NCBI RefSeq assembly: GCF_018327685.1
Contig: NZ_BNEL01000003.1
Location: 806,001-870,000, forward strand
Direction: 5' to 3'
From: Streptomyces sp. TS71-3
Lineage (GTDB): Bacteria; Actinomycetota; Actinomycetes; Streptomycetales; Streptomycetaceae
Length of the DNA stretch: 64,000 bases
The translations under genes and the position numbers were made by a program. Each line of letters begins with the position of its first letter. Position 1 is the stretch's first letter. This document shows positions 24,344 to 32,800 of the stretch, one piece after another. The notes beneath the pieces are model-generated. The model had not been told where the DNA came from. It saw only the letters and a list, made by a program, of their open reading frames with translations, and searched no databases.

Positions 24344-25291
24344 TCACAGGCCGACCTTCCGGTAGCGCCGCATCAGCAGCCCGTAGCACCCGGCGATGAG
24401 GCCGAGCACGACCACCAGGTAGACCACGCCCTGGCCGGCGGAGATGTCGGGGGCGCCGGGCGCCGCGGAGCTCGCGCCGAGGAACGCGCTCTGCACCCCG
24501 TCGATCAGCGTGATCGGCGAGAACAGGCCGAGCCAGCCGACGACGTCCCGGCTGCCCTGGTTGAACGCGATGGCCTCGACGGTGGAGACCGCGCCGTAGG
24601 AGATCGTCAGGACGGCGATGACGGCCGCGATGCCGAAGCCGCGGCGCGGTGTGATCGCCGAGATGACGAGGCCTATGCCGGCGAAGAGGAGACAGAGCAG
24701 TGCCACGGAGACCAACCCCTGGAGGAAACCCTTCGTCTGGTCCGCGAAGTCGAGCTTCGCGAGCAGCGCGCCCACGTAGAGCACCAGCAGGGGCAGCGCC
24801 GTGAGGATGAACAGGGCGGACGCCATGGCGGCGTACTTCGCGCGCACGTAGTCGCCGTGCTCGATGGGACGGGAGAAGTACAGCGGTACCGTCTTGAACC
24901 GCAGGTCGCGGGAGACGGAGACCGGGGCCTGCGCCGCCAGGTAGAGGCCGATGACCGCCTGGAGGATGATCGCGTAGCGCGTGTAGTCCAGCGGCAGGTC
25001 CTTCGCCTTGGTGGCGACGGTGACGGCCACGATGATCAGCGCGGGGGCGACCATCGCCACCAGCAGGATCACCGGCAGCACCTTGGACTTCGCCGAGCGG
25101 CCGAGGCCGTAGGCGCCGCGCAGGGACTGCGAGTACAGCGAGCGGGTGGCGTAGGCGCGGCCCAGCCGGGGGCCGTCGTAGTTGCGGTAGCCGATGTTGT
25201 GGATCCGGGTCTGCTCGGCCGTTCCGGCCGCGCCCGCCCCCACCCCGGTCATGGCCGCGGGGCCGGTCGGCCCGGTGTGCTCAGCCGCCAT
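24344..25291 (-). CDS. ABC-2 type transporter permease
   Basis: A 315-residue permease. A cytoplasmic N-terminus with IHNIGYRNYDGPRLGR is followed by six or so membrane segments, beginning about residue 70 (VILLVAMVAPALIIVAVTV). The DLRFKTVPLYFSRPIEHGDYVRAK block is typical of the family. Its start overlaps the end of the ATPase gene (25281-26318) by 11 bp, indicating coupling. Substrate unknown. Confidence 0.9.
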   Translation of the reverse strand: MAAEHTGPTGPAAMTGVGAGAAGTAEQTRIHNIGYRNYDGPRLGRAYATRSLYSQSLRGAYGLGRSAKSKVLPVILLVAMVAPALIIVAVTVATKAKDLPLDYTRYAIILQAVIGLYLAAQAPVSVSRDLRFKTVPLYFSRPIEHGDYVRAKYAAMASALFILTALPLLVLYVGALLAKLDFADQTKGFLQGLVSVALLCLLFAGIGLVISAITPRRGFGIAAVIAVLTISYGAVSTVEAIAFNQGSRDVVGWLGLFSPITLIDGVQSAFLGASSAAPGAPDISAGQGVVYLVVVLGLIAGCYGLLMRRYRKVGL

Positions 25292-26318
25292 GGCGGACCG
25301 CCTCCTTGTGCTGCTCGTCGGGGTGGGCGGGGGTCGCGTCGCCGCCCGCGGGCGCGCTGTGGCCCGCGTCGCCGGTGCCGCCCTGCTCCTCGGCGCGGAA
25401 GACCTCCGCGATCCGGTGCCGGCGCTGTTCCATGCGGACCAGGCCGAGTCCGAGGTCGGCGACGGTGTCGCGGACGACGTCGTAGGTCTGCTCGCCGTCG
25501 GCGGTGAGCAGCACGATGTGGCCCGCGCCGGGCAGGCCGCTGCCGGACTCGGTCGTGACGCCGCGCGCGGCGAGCGCCTCCCGCAGGGCGGTGGTGCCGT
25601 CCGGGTGCTCGTCGGTGTCGGTGACCTCGACGGCGAGGGTGGTGGTGATCTGCGTGAAGTCGGTGGTGGCGCTGGAGCGGAGCAGCTTTCCGCCGTCGAT
25701 GACGACGACGTGGTCGCAGGTGCGCTCCAGCTCGCCCAGCAGGTGCGAGGTGACGAGGACGGTGATCCCGAAGTCGGTGTGCACTCTGCGGATCAGCCCG
25801 AGCATGTCGTCGCGGCCCACCGGATCGAGCCCGTTGGTGGGCTCGTCCAGGAAGACGACCTGCGGGTCGTGGACGAGGGCCTGCGCCAGCTTGACGCGCT
25901 GCTTCATGCCGGTCGAGTAGCCGCCGATGGGCCGGTAGCGCTCCTCGTAGAGGCCGACGTGCCGCAGGGTGTCCGCGGTGCGCTCGCGGGCCGCGGTGGG
26001 CGGCAGCCCCGACATGCGCGCCATGTGCACGACGAACTCGGTGGCCGAGACGTCGGGCGGCAGGCAGTCGTGCTCGGGCATGTACCCGACCCGTTCGCGG
26101 ATCTCCGCGCCCTTCGTCGCCACGTCCAGGCCGAGCACGGCGGCACGGCCCTCGCTGGCGGGCGACAGACCCAGCAGGATCTTGATCAGTGTGGACTTGC
26201 CGGCTCCGTTGGCCCCTACGAGTCCGGTCACACCGGGCCCGATATCCACGGAGAGCCGGTCAAGAGCGGTCACCCTCGGGAACCGCTTGCTCAGGCTTTC
26301 GGTCGCGATCACAGTCAC
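25281..26318 (-). CDS. ABC transporter ATP-binding protein
   Basis: A 345-residue ATPase with Walker A GANGAGKST, signature YSTGMKQRV, Walker B VVFLDEPTNGLD and switch His TSHLL. The C-terminal third is an accessory domain ending in a Gly/Ala/His-rich tail. GTG 26318 (VTVIATESLSKRF) is chosen because a -10 element (TACCTT) lies six bases upstream, implying a leaderless message. The frame runs further upstream without homology. It heads the four-gene cluster 26318-22625. Confidence 0.9.
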   Translation of the reverse strand: MTVIATESLSKRFPRVTALDRLSVDIGPGVTGLVGANGAGKSTLIKILLGLSPASEGRAAVLGLDVATKGAEIRERVGYMPEHDCLPPDVSATEFVVHMARMSGLPPTAARERTADTLRHVGLYEERYRPIGGYSTGMKQRVKLAQALVHDPQVVFLDEPTNGLDPVGRDDMLGLIRRVHTDFGITVLVTSHLLGELERTCDHVVVIDGGKLLRSSATTDFTQITTTLAVEVTDTDEHPDGTTALREALAARGVTTESGSGLPGAGHIVLLTADGEQTYDVVRDTVADLGLGLVRMEQRRHRIAEVFRAEEQGGTGDAGHSAPAGGDATPAHPDEQHKEAVRHGG

Positions 26319-26324
26319 ACATCG

Positions 26325-26330
26325 AAGGTA
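26325..26330 (-). promoter_or_regulatory. -10 element of the ABC transporter cluster
   Basis: On the minus strand TACCTT spans 26330-26325 and is followed by six bases and the GTG at 26318. This fits a leaderless transcript. Confidence 0.5.
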
Positions 26331-26572
26331 GGGGCGGCGCCCGTCCCCGGCGTCAGACTGGAGTGCCGGACCCGCCTCAGCCTCCAGTCGTACGGGCCCG
26401 TAGGGGTCAGACCTCGGGGGGAGGGACGGTGTGGCCGGCGGTGCGGGCGACTGTTCCCTGGGCGGGATGTGGGGCCGCCGGGGTCGGCCCCTCACCGCGG
26501 CCATGTGAGCGCCGGGATCGATGCGGTAGCAAACCGGCATGGCCTGCCAAAAGGCCCCCAGTCGCTCCCCCG

Positions 26573-26627
26573 TTGTCCACAGGTAACCCCAATTCGCCTG
26601 TGGATAACCGTACTTCGCTGTGGATCA
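26573..26627. other. Three DnaA-box-like sequences
   Basis: TTGTCCACA at 26573-26581, TGTGGATAA at 26599-26607 (both exact) and TGTGGATCA at 26619-26627 (one change). Confidence 0.6.
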
Positions 26628-26945
26628 AACCTCGCCCGGGTGTTTTCCCGAGTGAACTTCCCGGCATCTGCGAGTGGCCTCGCGGGGACGGGGCGGAGCA
26701 CGTGGGATGCGGCGGCGCCGGCGTCCGGAGTTGCGGAGAGCAAACGTCCGGACCATTGCTGGCAGGATCCTACGGGCAGGTCGCCGCGGGGGCGCGGGGG
26801 CACGCCGTAAGGGGGCCGCTGCTACCGCGCAGGTGCCTCGCCGGCGGGCCGTGGCGGTTCCGGCGGTGCGTCCGCGAGGGGCGCGGGTGGCGCCCGTGAA
26901 AGGATGTCGGCGGATCCCGCTCCGACGTCCTGGAGGCGCGCGCCC

Positions 26946-27602
26946 ATGCGCAACGATCAGTCCCCGCCTGCCGAACGCCCCCTGCGGGACGAGACCATCG
27001 ACGGTTTCCTCGGGCGCCTCGCCGCCCGGGTGCCCGCCCCGGGCGGGGGCGCGGTCGCCGGGCTGCACGCCGCGCAGGCCGCCGCGCTGCTGGGCATGGT
27101 CGCCCGCTACAGCACCGGCGAGAAGTACGCGGCGCACGCCGCACTCGTCTCCCGTGTCACCGCCGCCTGTGACGACCTGTGCACCACGGCCGTGACCCTC
27201 GCCGAGGACGACGCCCGGGCCTTCACCGCCGTCACCGACGCCTACCGGCTGCCCCGCGGCACCGACGAGGAGAAGGCCGCCCGATCGGCGGCCATCGCCC
27301 GCGCGCTGGCCGCCGCCGCGACCCCGCCCCGCGAGGTCATCTGCACCGCCCTGCGCACCGTCGAACTGGCCGAGGAACTGCTGCCGGCCGCGAACCGCAA
27401 CGTCATCAGCGACGTGGCCGCCGCGGCCGAGGCGGCCCGCGCGGCCGCCACCACCGCCCGGATCAACGTCGAGATCAACCTCACGGGCATCAAGGACCCC
27501 CTGGTACGGGCCGAGCTGACCGAGGCGGTCCACCGGGTCGACGTCATCACGGCCCGCGCCGACCAGATCACCGCTGCCGTCCGCAAGGAGATCGCGTCAT
27601 GA
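26946..27602 (+). CDS. fchA: Methenyltetrahydrofolate cyclohydrolase (cyclodeaminase family, FchA-like)
   Basis: A 218-residue helical protein of the formimino-THF cyclodeaminase / FchA family, which opens 5,10-methenyl-THF to 10-formyl-THF. The family signature is clear: FLGRLAARVPAPGGGAVAGLHAAQAAALLGMVARYS near the N-terminus, and NVISDVAAAAEAARAA...NVEINL in the second half. ATG 26946 follows TGGAGG; an earlier ATG (26904) has no proper site. Its stop overlaps the folD start (ATGA, 27599-27602). That coupling places it in one-carbon folate metabolism rather than histidine degradation. Confidence 0.88.
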   Translation: MRNDQSPPAERPLRDETIDGFLGRLAARVPAPGGGAVAGLHAAQAAALLGMVARYSTGEKYAAHAALVSRVTAACDDLCTTAVTLAEDDARAFTAVTDAYRLPRGTDEEKAARSAAIARALAAAATPPREVICTALRTVELAEELLPAANRNVISDVAAAAEAARAAATTARINVEINLTGIKDPLVRAELTEAVHRVDVITARADQITAAVRKEIAS

Positions 27603-28630
27603 CGGGCGGTTCCCACGGCCCGGCCGCCGAGGACGGTACGACCGGCACGCCGGGCACGTTCCGCAGCACGGACACGGCCGGCACGTCGAACACGGCAGGC
27701 ACGACCCCGTACACCGCGCAGGACCGCACGGTCACCGCACCCGCGGACGCCCCGACCTCGGTGGACGCGGCGACGGACGCCGTCCCGCCCCGCGTCCGGG
27801 AGCTGCAGGGCCGGGAGCTGGCCGCGGCCCTGCGCACCGACGCCGCCGAGCGCGCCGCCGAGCTGGCCGCCCGCGGGACCCCGCCGCACCTGGCCGTGGT
27901 GACCGCGACCGCGGACGACTCCAGCGCCTGGTACGTGCGCTCGATCGCCCGCAGCGCGGAGAAGGCGGGCCTGGTCTGCACGGTCGTCGACCTCGGGCCC
28001 GAGGCCCCCGCGCCCGCCATCCGCGCGCGGCTTCGGGAGCTGAGCGCCGAGCCGGGGGTGCACGGGATCATCCTCCAGACGCCGCTTCCCACCGGGGCGC
28101 GCCTGGAGGACCTGGCGTCCGCGATCGATCCCGTGAAGGACGTGGACGGCGCGAACCCGCTCTCCCTCGGACGCCTGGCCGCCGGTCTCCCCGCGTTCGC
28201 GCCCGCGACCGCGGAGGCCGTGATCGCGCTGCTCGACCACCACAAGATCCCGCTCGCGGGCCGCCACGCGGTGGTCGTCGGCCGCTCCACCGTCGTCGGC
28301 AAACCCGCCGCCCACCTGCTGCTGGACCGCAACGCCACGGTCACCGTCTGCCATTCGCGCACCACGGACCTCCCGGCGCTCACCCGGACCGCCGACGTGC
28401 TGGTGGCGGCGGTGGGCCGGCCGCGGCTGATCACCCCGGACGACGTCAGCCCCGGCACGGTCATCATCGACGTGGGCACCAACGTCACCGAGGACGGCAC
28501 CCTGGTCGGCGACGTCGACCCGGCCGCCGGGGCGCGCTCGGGCGCGATCACCCCGGTCCCGGGCGGCGTCGGCCCGGTCACGACGGCACTCCTGCTCCAG
28601 CACACGGTGCGGGCGGCGCTGACGCTGTAG
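27599..28630 (+). CDS. folD: FolD-type methylenetetrahydrofolate dehydrogenase with catalytic Lys replaced
   Basis: A 343-residue NADP-linked enzyme. A disordered Thr/Ala/Gly tail (1-64) precedes the THF-DHG/CYH fold. Gln in ILQTPLP (160) and KDVDG (181-184) are conserved, as are the Rossmann GRSTVVGKPAA and the C-terminal PVPGGVGPVTTALLL. The catalytic Y-x3-K is altered: Tyr112 is kept but the sequence reads YVRSIARS, so Ile116 stands where the essential Lys is in bifunctional FolD, and Arg118 replaces the second Lys. In the human enzyme, substitutions of this Lys abolish cyclohydrolase activity, and some retain dehydrogenase. The coupled FchA could supply the missing step. A canonical folD may exist elsewhere. 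Confidence 0.9.
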   Translation: MTGGSHGPAAEDGTTGTPGTFRSTDTAGTSNTAGTTPYTAQDRTVTAPADAPTSVDAATDAVPPRVRELQGRELAAALRTDAAERAAELAARGTPPHLAVVTATADDSSAWYVRSIARSAEKAGLVCTVVDLGPEAPAPAIRARLRELSAEPGVHGIILQTPLPTGARLEDLASAIDPVKDVDGANPLSLGRLAAGLPAFAPATAEAVIALLDHHKIPLAGRHAVVVGRSTVVGKPAAHLLLDRNATVTVCHSRTTDLPALTRTADVLVAAVGRPRLITPDDVSPGTVIIDVGTNVTEDGTLVGDVDPAAGARSGAITPVPGGVGPVTTALLLQHTVRAALTL

Positions 28631-28639
28631 GGGTGGCGG

Positions 28640-28690
28640 GTGGGATCGGCCTGGGCGTCGGATCGGCCTGAGCGTCGGATCGGTGTGCGC
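28640..28690 (+). repeat. 17-bp degenerate tandem repeat downstream of folD
   Basis: Three units like GGATCGGCCTGGGCGTC follow each other ten bases after the folD stop. Confidence 0.6.
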
Positions 28691-28700
28691 GCACACGCGT

Positions 28701-28732
28701 TTGGCATATGACGCCGCCTCCGTTGGCATATG
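28701..28732. promoter_or_regulatory. Direct repeat TTGGCATATG x2, 22 bp apart, upstream of a HAD gene
   Basis: Identical decamers at 28701-28710 and 28723-28732 are spaced by two helical turns. The second abuts the probable -10 (GACAAT, 28736-28741). This looks like an operator for an unidentified regulator. Confidence 0.5.
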
Positions 28733-28747
28733 CGGGACAATGCCAGC

Positions 28748-29674
28748 GTGACCTCAGCCACCGCACAGCCCCGGACCTCCGACCGTCCCGTCCGGCCGCG
28801 GCTGATCGCGACCGACCTGGACGGCACGCTGCTGCGCGACGACAAGTCCGTCTCACGGCGCACGGTGGCCGCGCTCGCCGCCGCCGAGGAGGCCGGCATC
28901 GAGGTCTTCTTCGTGACCGGCCGGCCGGCCCGCTGGATGGGCGTGGTCAGCGAGCACGTCCACGGCCACGGCCTCGCCATCTGCGGAAACGGGGCCGCGG
29001 TGGTGGACCTGCACGGCAGCGCGGCAGGGGCGTCCGGGCAGCCCGGCGCGGGGCTCGACGCGGGCGCCGAGGGGGAGTGGTTCAGCGGGCACCGCTTCGT
29101 CAAGATACGTCCGCTGGAGCGGCCGCGAGCGCGCGAGGTCGTGGACATCCTGCGGTCGGTCGCCCCCGGCACGTCGTTCGCCGTGGAACTGACCGGCGGG
29201 CTGCACCACGAGCCCACCTACCCGCCGCTGCACCTGGAGCCGGGCGAGAGCGTCGCGCCCGCGGAGAAGCTGCTCTCCGACCAGGCCGGCGTCGCGGACC
29301 AGCCCGTCCTGAAGGTCCTCGCGTACCACCCCGAGCTGTCCCCCGACGCGTTCATGGCCCTCGCCAGGGCCGAGGTCGGCAGCCGTGCGACGATCACCCG
29401 GTCCAGCCCCAGCGCCCTGCTGGAGATCAGCGGAGCCGGCGTCTCCAAGGCCAGCACGCTGGCGCTGTGCTGCGCGGAGCGCGGCATCTCACCGGCCGAG
29501 GTGGTCGCCTTCGGCGACATGCCGAACGATGTCGAGATGCTCACGTGGGCGGGCACCTCCTACGCCGTGGGCAACGCCCACCCCGCGGTACTGGCCGCCG
29601 CCTCGGGCCGCACGGCCGGCAACAACGACGACGGGGTCGCGGCGGTCATCGAGCAGCTCCTGCTGGAACGCTGA
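28748..29674 (+). CDS. HAD superfamily (Cof-type) phosphatase
   Basis: A 308-residue Cof-type hydrolase with DLDGTLL (motif I), VTGRP (motif II), the Lys in GVSKASTLAL and GDMPNDVEML (motif IV). It is a paralogue of the gene at 20815. GTG 28748 is preferred to ATG 28730 because the hexamer GACAAT ends six bases before it, and the ATG would lie upstream of that promoter. Substrate unknown. It converges on cydDC, separated by a 7-bp-stem hairpin at 29775-29797. Confidence 0.9.
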   Translation: MTSATAQPRTSDRPVRPRLIATDLDGTLLRDDKSVSRRTVAALAAAEEAGIEVFFVTGRPARWMGVVSEHVHGHGLAICGNGAAVVDLHGSAAGASGQPGAGLDAGAEGEWFSGHRFVKIRPLERPRAREVVDILRSVAPGTSFAVELTGGLHHEPTYPPLHLEPGESVAPAEKLLSDQAGVADQPVLKVLAYHPELSPDAFMALARAEVGSRATITRSSPSALLEISGAGVSKASTLALCCAERGISPAEVVAFGDMPNDVEMLTWAGTSYAVGNAHPAVLAAASGRTAGNNDDGVAAVIEQLLLER

Positions 29675-29774
29675 CCGACCTCGCGCCGGTCGCGCCAAGG
29701 GCTGCCACGGCTGCCACAGCTGCCACGGCTTCAACGGGCCGGGGAGCGCGTTCCCACCCGACCACGAGACGTAT

Positions 29775-29797
29775 GGCAGGCCACGGGGCTGCCTGCC
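29775..29797. terminator. Hairpin between the convergent HAD and cydDC genes
   Basis: GGCAGGC (29775-29781) and GCCTGCC (29791-29797) pair around a nine-base loop, close to the ends of both genes. Confidence 0.5.
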
Positions 29798-29809
29798 GCG
29801 TCGCCGCCA

Positions 29810-32800
29810 TCAGGCCGGCACCGCCACCGCCTCGCTCAGGCGCTCCCGCTCCCGCATGGCCCGCAGCGGCCCGTCCACCGCGACCAGTTCTGCGTACGGT
29901 CCGCGCTGCACCACCCGGCCGCCGTCGAGCACGATCACCTCGTCGACGGCTTCCAGGCCGGCGAGCCGGTGCGTGATGAGCAGGGTGGTGCGGCCCTCGG
30001 TCGCCGCCAGCAGATCGGCGGTGAGGGCGTCCGCGGTCGGCAGGTCGAGGTGCTCGGCGGGCTCGTCGAGGACGAGGACGGGGAAGTCCGCGAGGAGCGC
30101 GCGGGCCAGCGCCAGCCGCTGCCGCTGCCCTCCGGAGAGCCGGGCCCCGTGCTCGCCGACCGCCGTGTCGAGGCCGTCCGGCAGCGCCGTCACCCAGTCC
30201 AGCAGCCTGGCCCGGCCGAGCGCGGCACGGAGGTCGTCCTCGCTCGCGTCCTTCCGTGCCAGGAGCAGGTTCTCCCGCAGGGAGCTGTCGAAGACGTGCG
30301 CGTCCTGGCCGCACAGGCCCACCTGCCGCCGTACCGCGTCCCCGTCCAGCGCGTACGCGTCCGTGCCGCCCAGCGTGTACGTCCCCTCGGACGCGTCCAG
30401 GAACCGCAGCAGCACCTGCGCGAGCGTCGACTTCCCCGCCCCGGAGGGCCCGACGACGGCGACCCTGCGGCCGCGCTCCAGCGTCAGGTCGACGCCGCAC
30501 AGCGCCTCGCGTGCCGGGCCACGCGCCTGGCCGTGCGCCTGGCCACGCGCGTCACGTGCCAGGTCACGAGTCGGGCCGCCCTCCCGCGCCGTTACGTTCG
30601 GGGGTGTTACGTCCGGATGTGATACGTCATGAGGTGTTACGTCCGAACCTGTTGCATCCGAACCGTCGGGTCCGCCCCGCTCCGGGTAACGCGCCGTCAG
30701 CCCCCGTAGCCGGATCGGGAACGGGGAGGCGGGCGGGGCGGCCGGTGCCGCCGGTTCGCGTACGGGCACGGGCGCGTCCAGGACCTCGTACAGGCGCTCC
30801 GCGCTCTGCCGGACCCGCTGCCGGTGCTGGGCGGCGAGCGGCAGGCCGAGCAGCGCCTCGAAGGCGGCGGTCGGGATGAGGACGACGACGGCGAGGGCCA
30901 CACCGGCCAGTCGCCCGTCCCGGACCGCCGCCACTCCGCAGAGCGCGGTGCCGGCCAGCGTCAGCCCCGACAGCAGCGCCGTCAGCCCGCTGCCGAGCGC
31001 GGTGGCCGCGGCGGCGCGTGCGGTGATGCGGGTGAGCGCGGCGTCGGCGCGCTTCGCGGAGGCGGTACGGGCGGGCAGCGCGCCGGCGACGGTCAGTTCG
31101 GCGGTGCCGGTGAGCAGGTCGGTGACCCGGGTGGCGAGCACGCCGCGGGCCGGTGCGAGCCTGCGCTCGGCGCGCCGGGCCACGGCGGCGGAGAGCAGCG
31201 GGACGCCGAGCCCGGCGCCCAGCAGCCCGGCCGCGAGCACGGCACCGGCGGTGGGCAGCAGCCAGGCCGTGAAGGCCGCGGTGCCCGCGGAGACCAGGGC
31301 GGCCGCCGCGGCGGGCAGCAGCCAGCGCAGCCAGTAGTCCTGGAGCGCGTCCACGTCGGCGACCAGCCGCGAGAGCAGGTCCCCGCGGCGCGTGGCGCGC
31401 AGCCCGGCGGGCGCGAGCCGTTCCAGGCGCCGGTAGACCGTGACCCGGGCGTCGGCCAGGATCCGCAGCACCGCGTCGTGCGACACCAGCCGCTCGGCGT
31501 ACCGGAAGGCCGCCCGGCCGATCCCGAAGGCCCGGGTGGCCGTCACGGCGACCATCAGGTAGAGCACCGGGGGCCGCTCGGCCGCCCGCGAGATCAGCCA
31601 CCCGGACGTGCCCATCAGCCCCACCGCGCTGCCGACCGCCAGGGCACCCAGGAGCAACGCCCCCACCAGCGGCCCACGCCGCGTCGACGCCATCCCGCGC
31701 ACACGCCGCAGTACCGCTGTGGCGGGCGAGCCGGGGGTGCCGGGTGAGCCGGACGTGCCCTTCTCGGCAACCGGTTCCGCCGCCGCGGGAACGCCCGGCC
31801 CTTCCACGGCGCCGGAGCCCGCGCTCCCGCTGGCATCCGAACCCGCACTCGTACCCGCACCGGCACCGGCATTCGTACCCGCACCGGCATCCGAGTCCGA
31901 ATCCGAATCCGAATCCGAATCCGAATCCGAATCCGAATCCGAATCCGCTACGACAGGTGCCACAGCCGCAGCACCCGCCACCACGCCCTCCGCAGGCACC
32001 GCACGGGCCGGAAGCATCACGCCCTGAGCCGCGACCGGCCCCAGGTCCAGCCCCAGGCCCGGGTCCACACCCGCGTCCAGGTCCACCCCCGCGGCCGGTT
32101 CCGCGCTCGGGCCCGGCATCCGGACCCGTACCACCCGATCGGCCACCGCGAGCAGCGCGGGCCGGTGGGCCACGAGCAGGACCGTGCGGCCGTGGGCAAG
32201 CCTGCGGACGGCCTCCACCACGCCGGCCTCCGTCTCGCCGTCCAGCCCGGCCGTCGGCTCGTCGAGCACCAGGACCGGACGGTCGGCGAGGAACGCCCTG
32301 GCCAGCGCGATCCGCTGGCGCTGGCCCGCCGAGAGGCCGGCGCCCTCCTCGCCGAGCACCGTCCGCGCCCCGTCGGGCAGCCCGTCGACGAACTCCAGCG
32401 CACCGGCGTCGTCCAGCGCCTTCCTGACCGCGGCGGGACTCGCCCCGGGGCTCGCCAGACGGACGTTCTCGGCGATCGACCCGGCGAACAGATGCGGCCG
32501 CTGCGGCACCCACGCCAGGCGCCGGTGCCACTGTTCAAGCGGTACGTCGGCCAGGTCGGCGCCCCCGGCCCGCACCCGCCCGGCCGTGGGCCGCACCAGC
32601 CCCAGCGCGGCGCCCACCAGCGTCGACTTGCCGGCCCCGCTGGGCCCCACCAGCGCCAGCGTCTCCCCGGCCCGCACGGTGAACGAGACCTCGGAGACGG
32701 CATCCGCCGAACGCCCCGGATACCGCACCGACACCCCGTCGAACCGGATCTCCCAAGGCTCCCGCGGTCCATCGGCTCCACCGATCGAACGCGAGGTGGC

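Larger units (their letters stand above)
26319..26945. other. Divergent intergenic region (ABC cluster / fchA), about 630 bp
   Basis: It contains three DnaA-box-like sequences and the promoters of both flanking units. No gene is supported. Confidence 0.6.
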
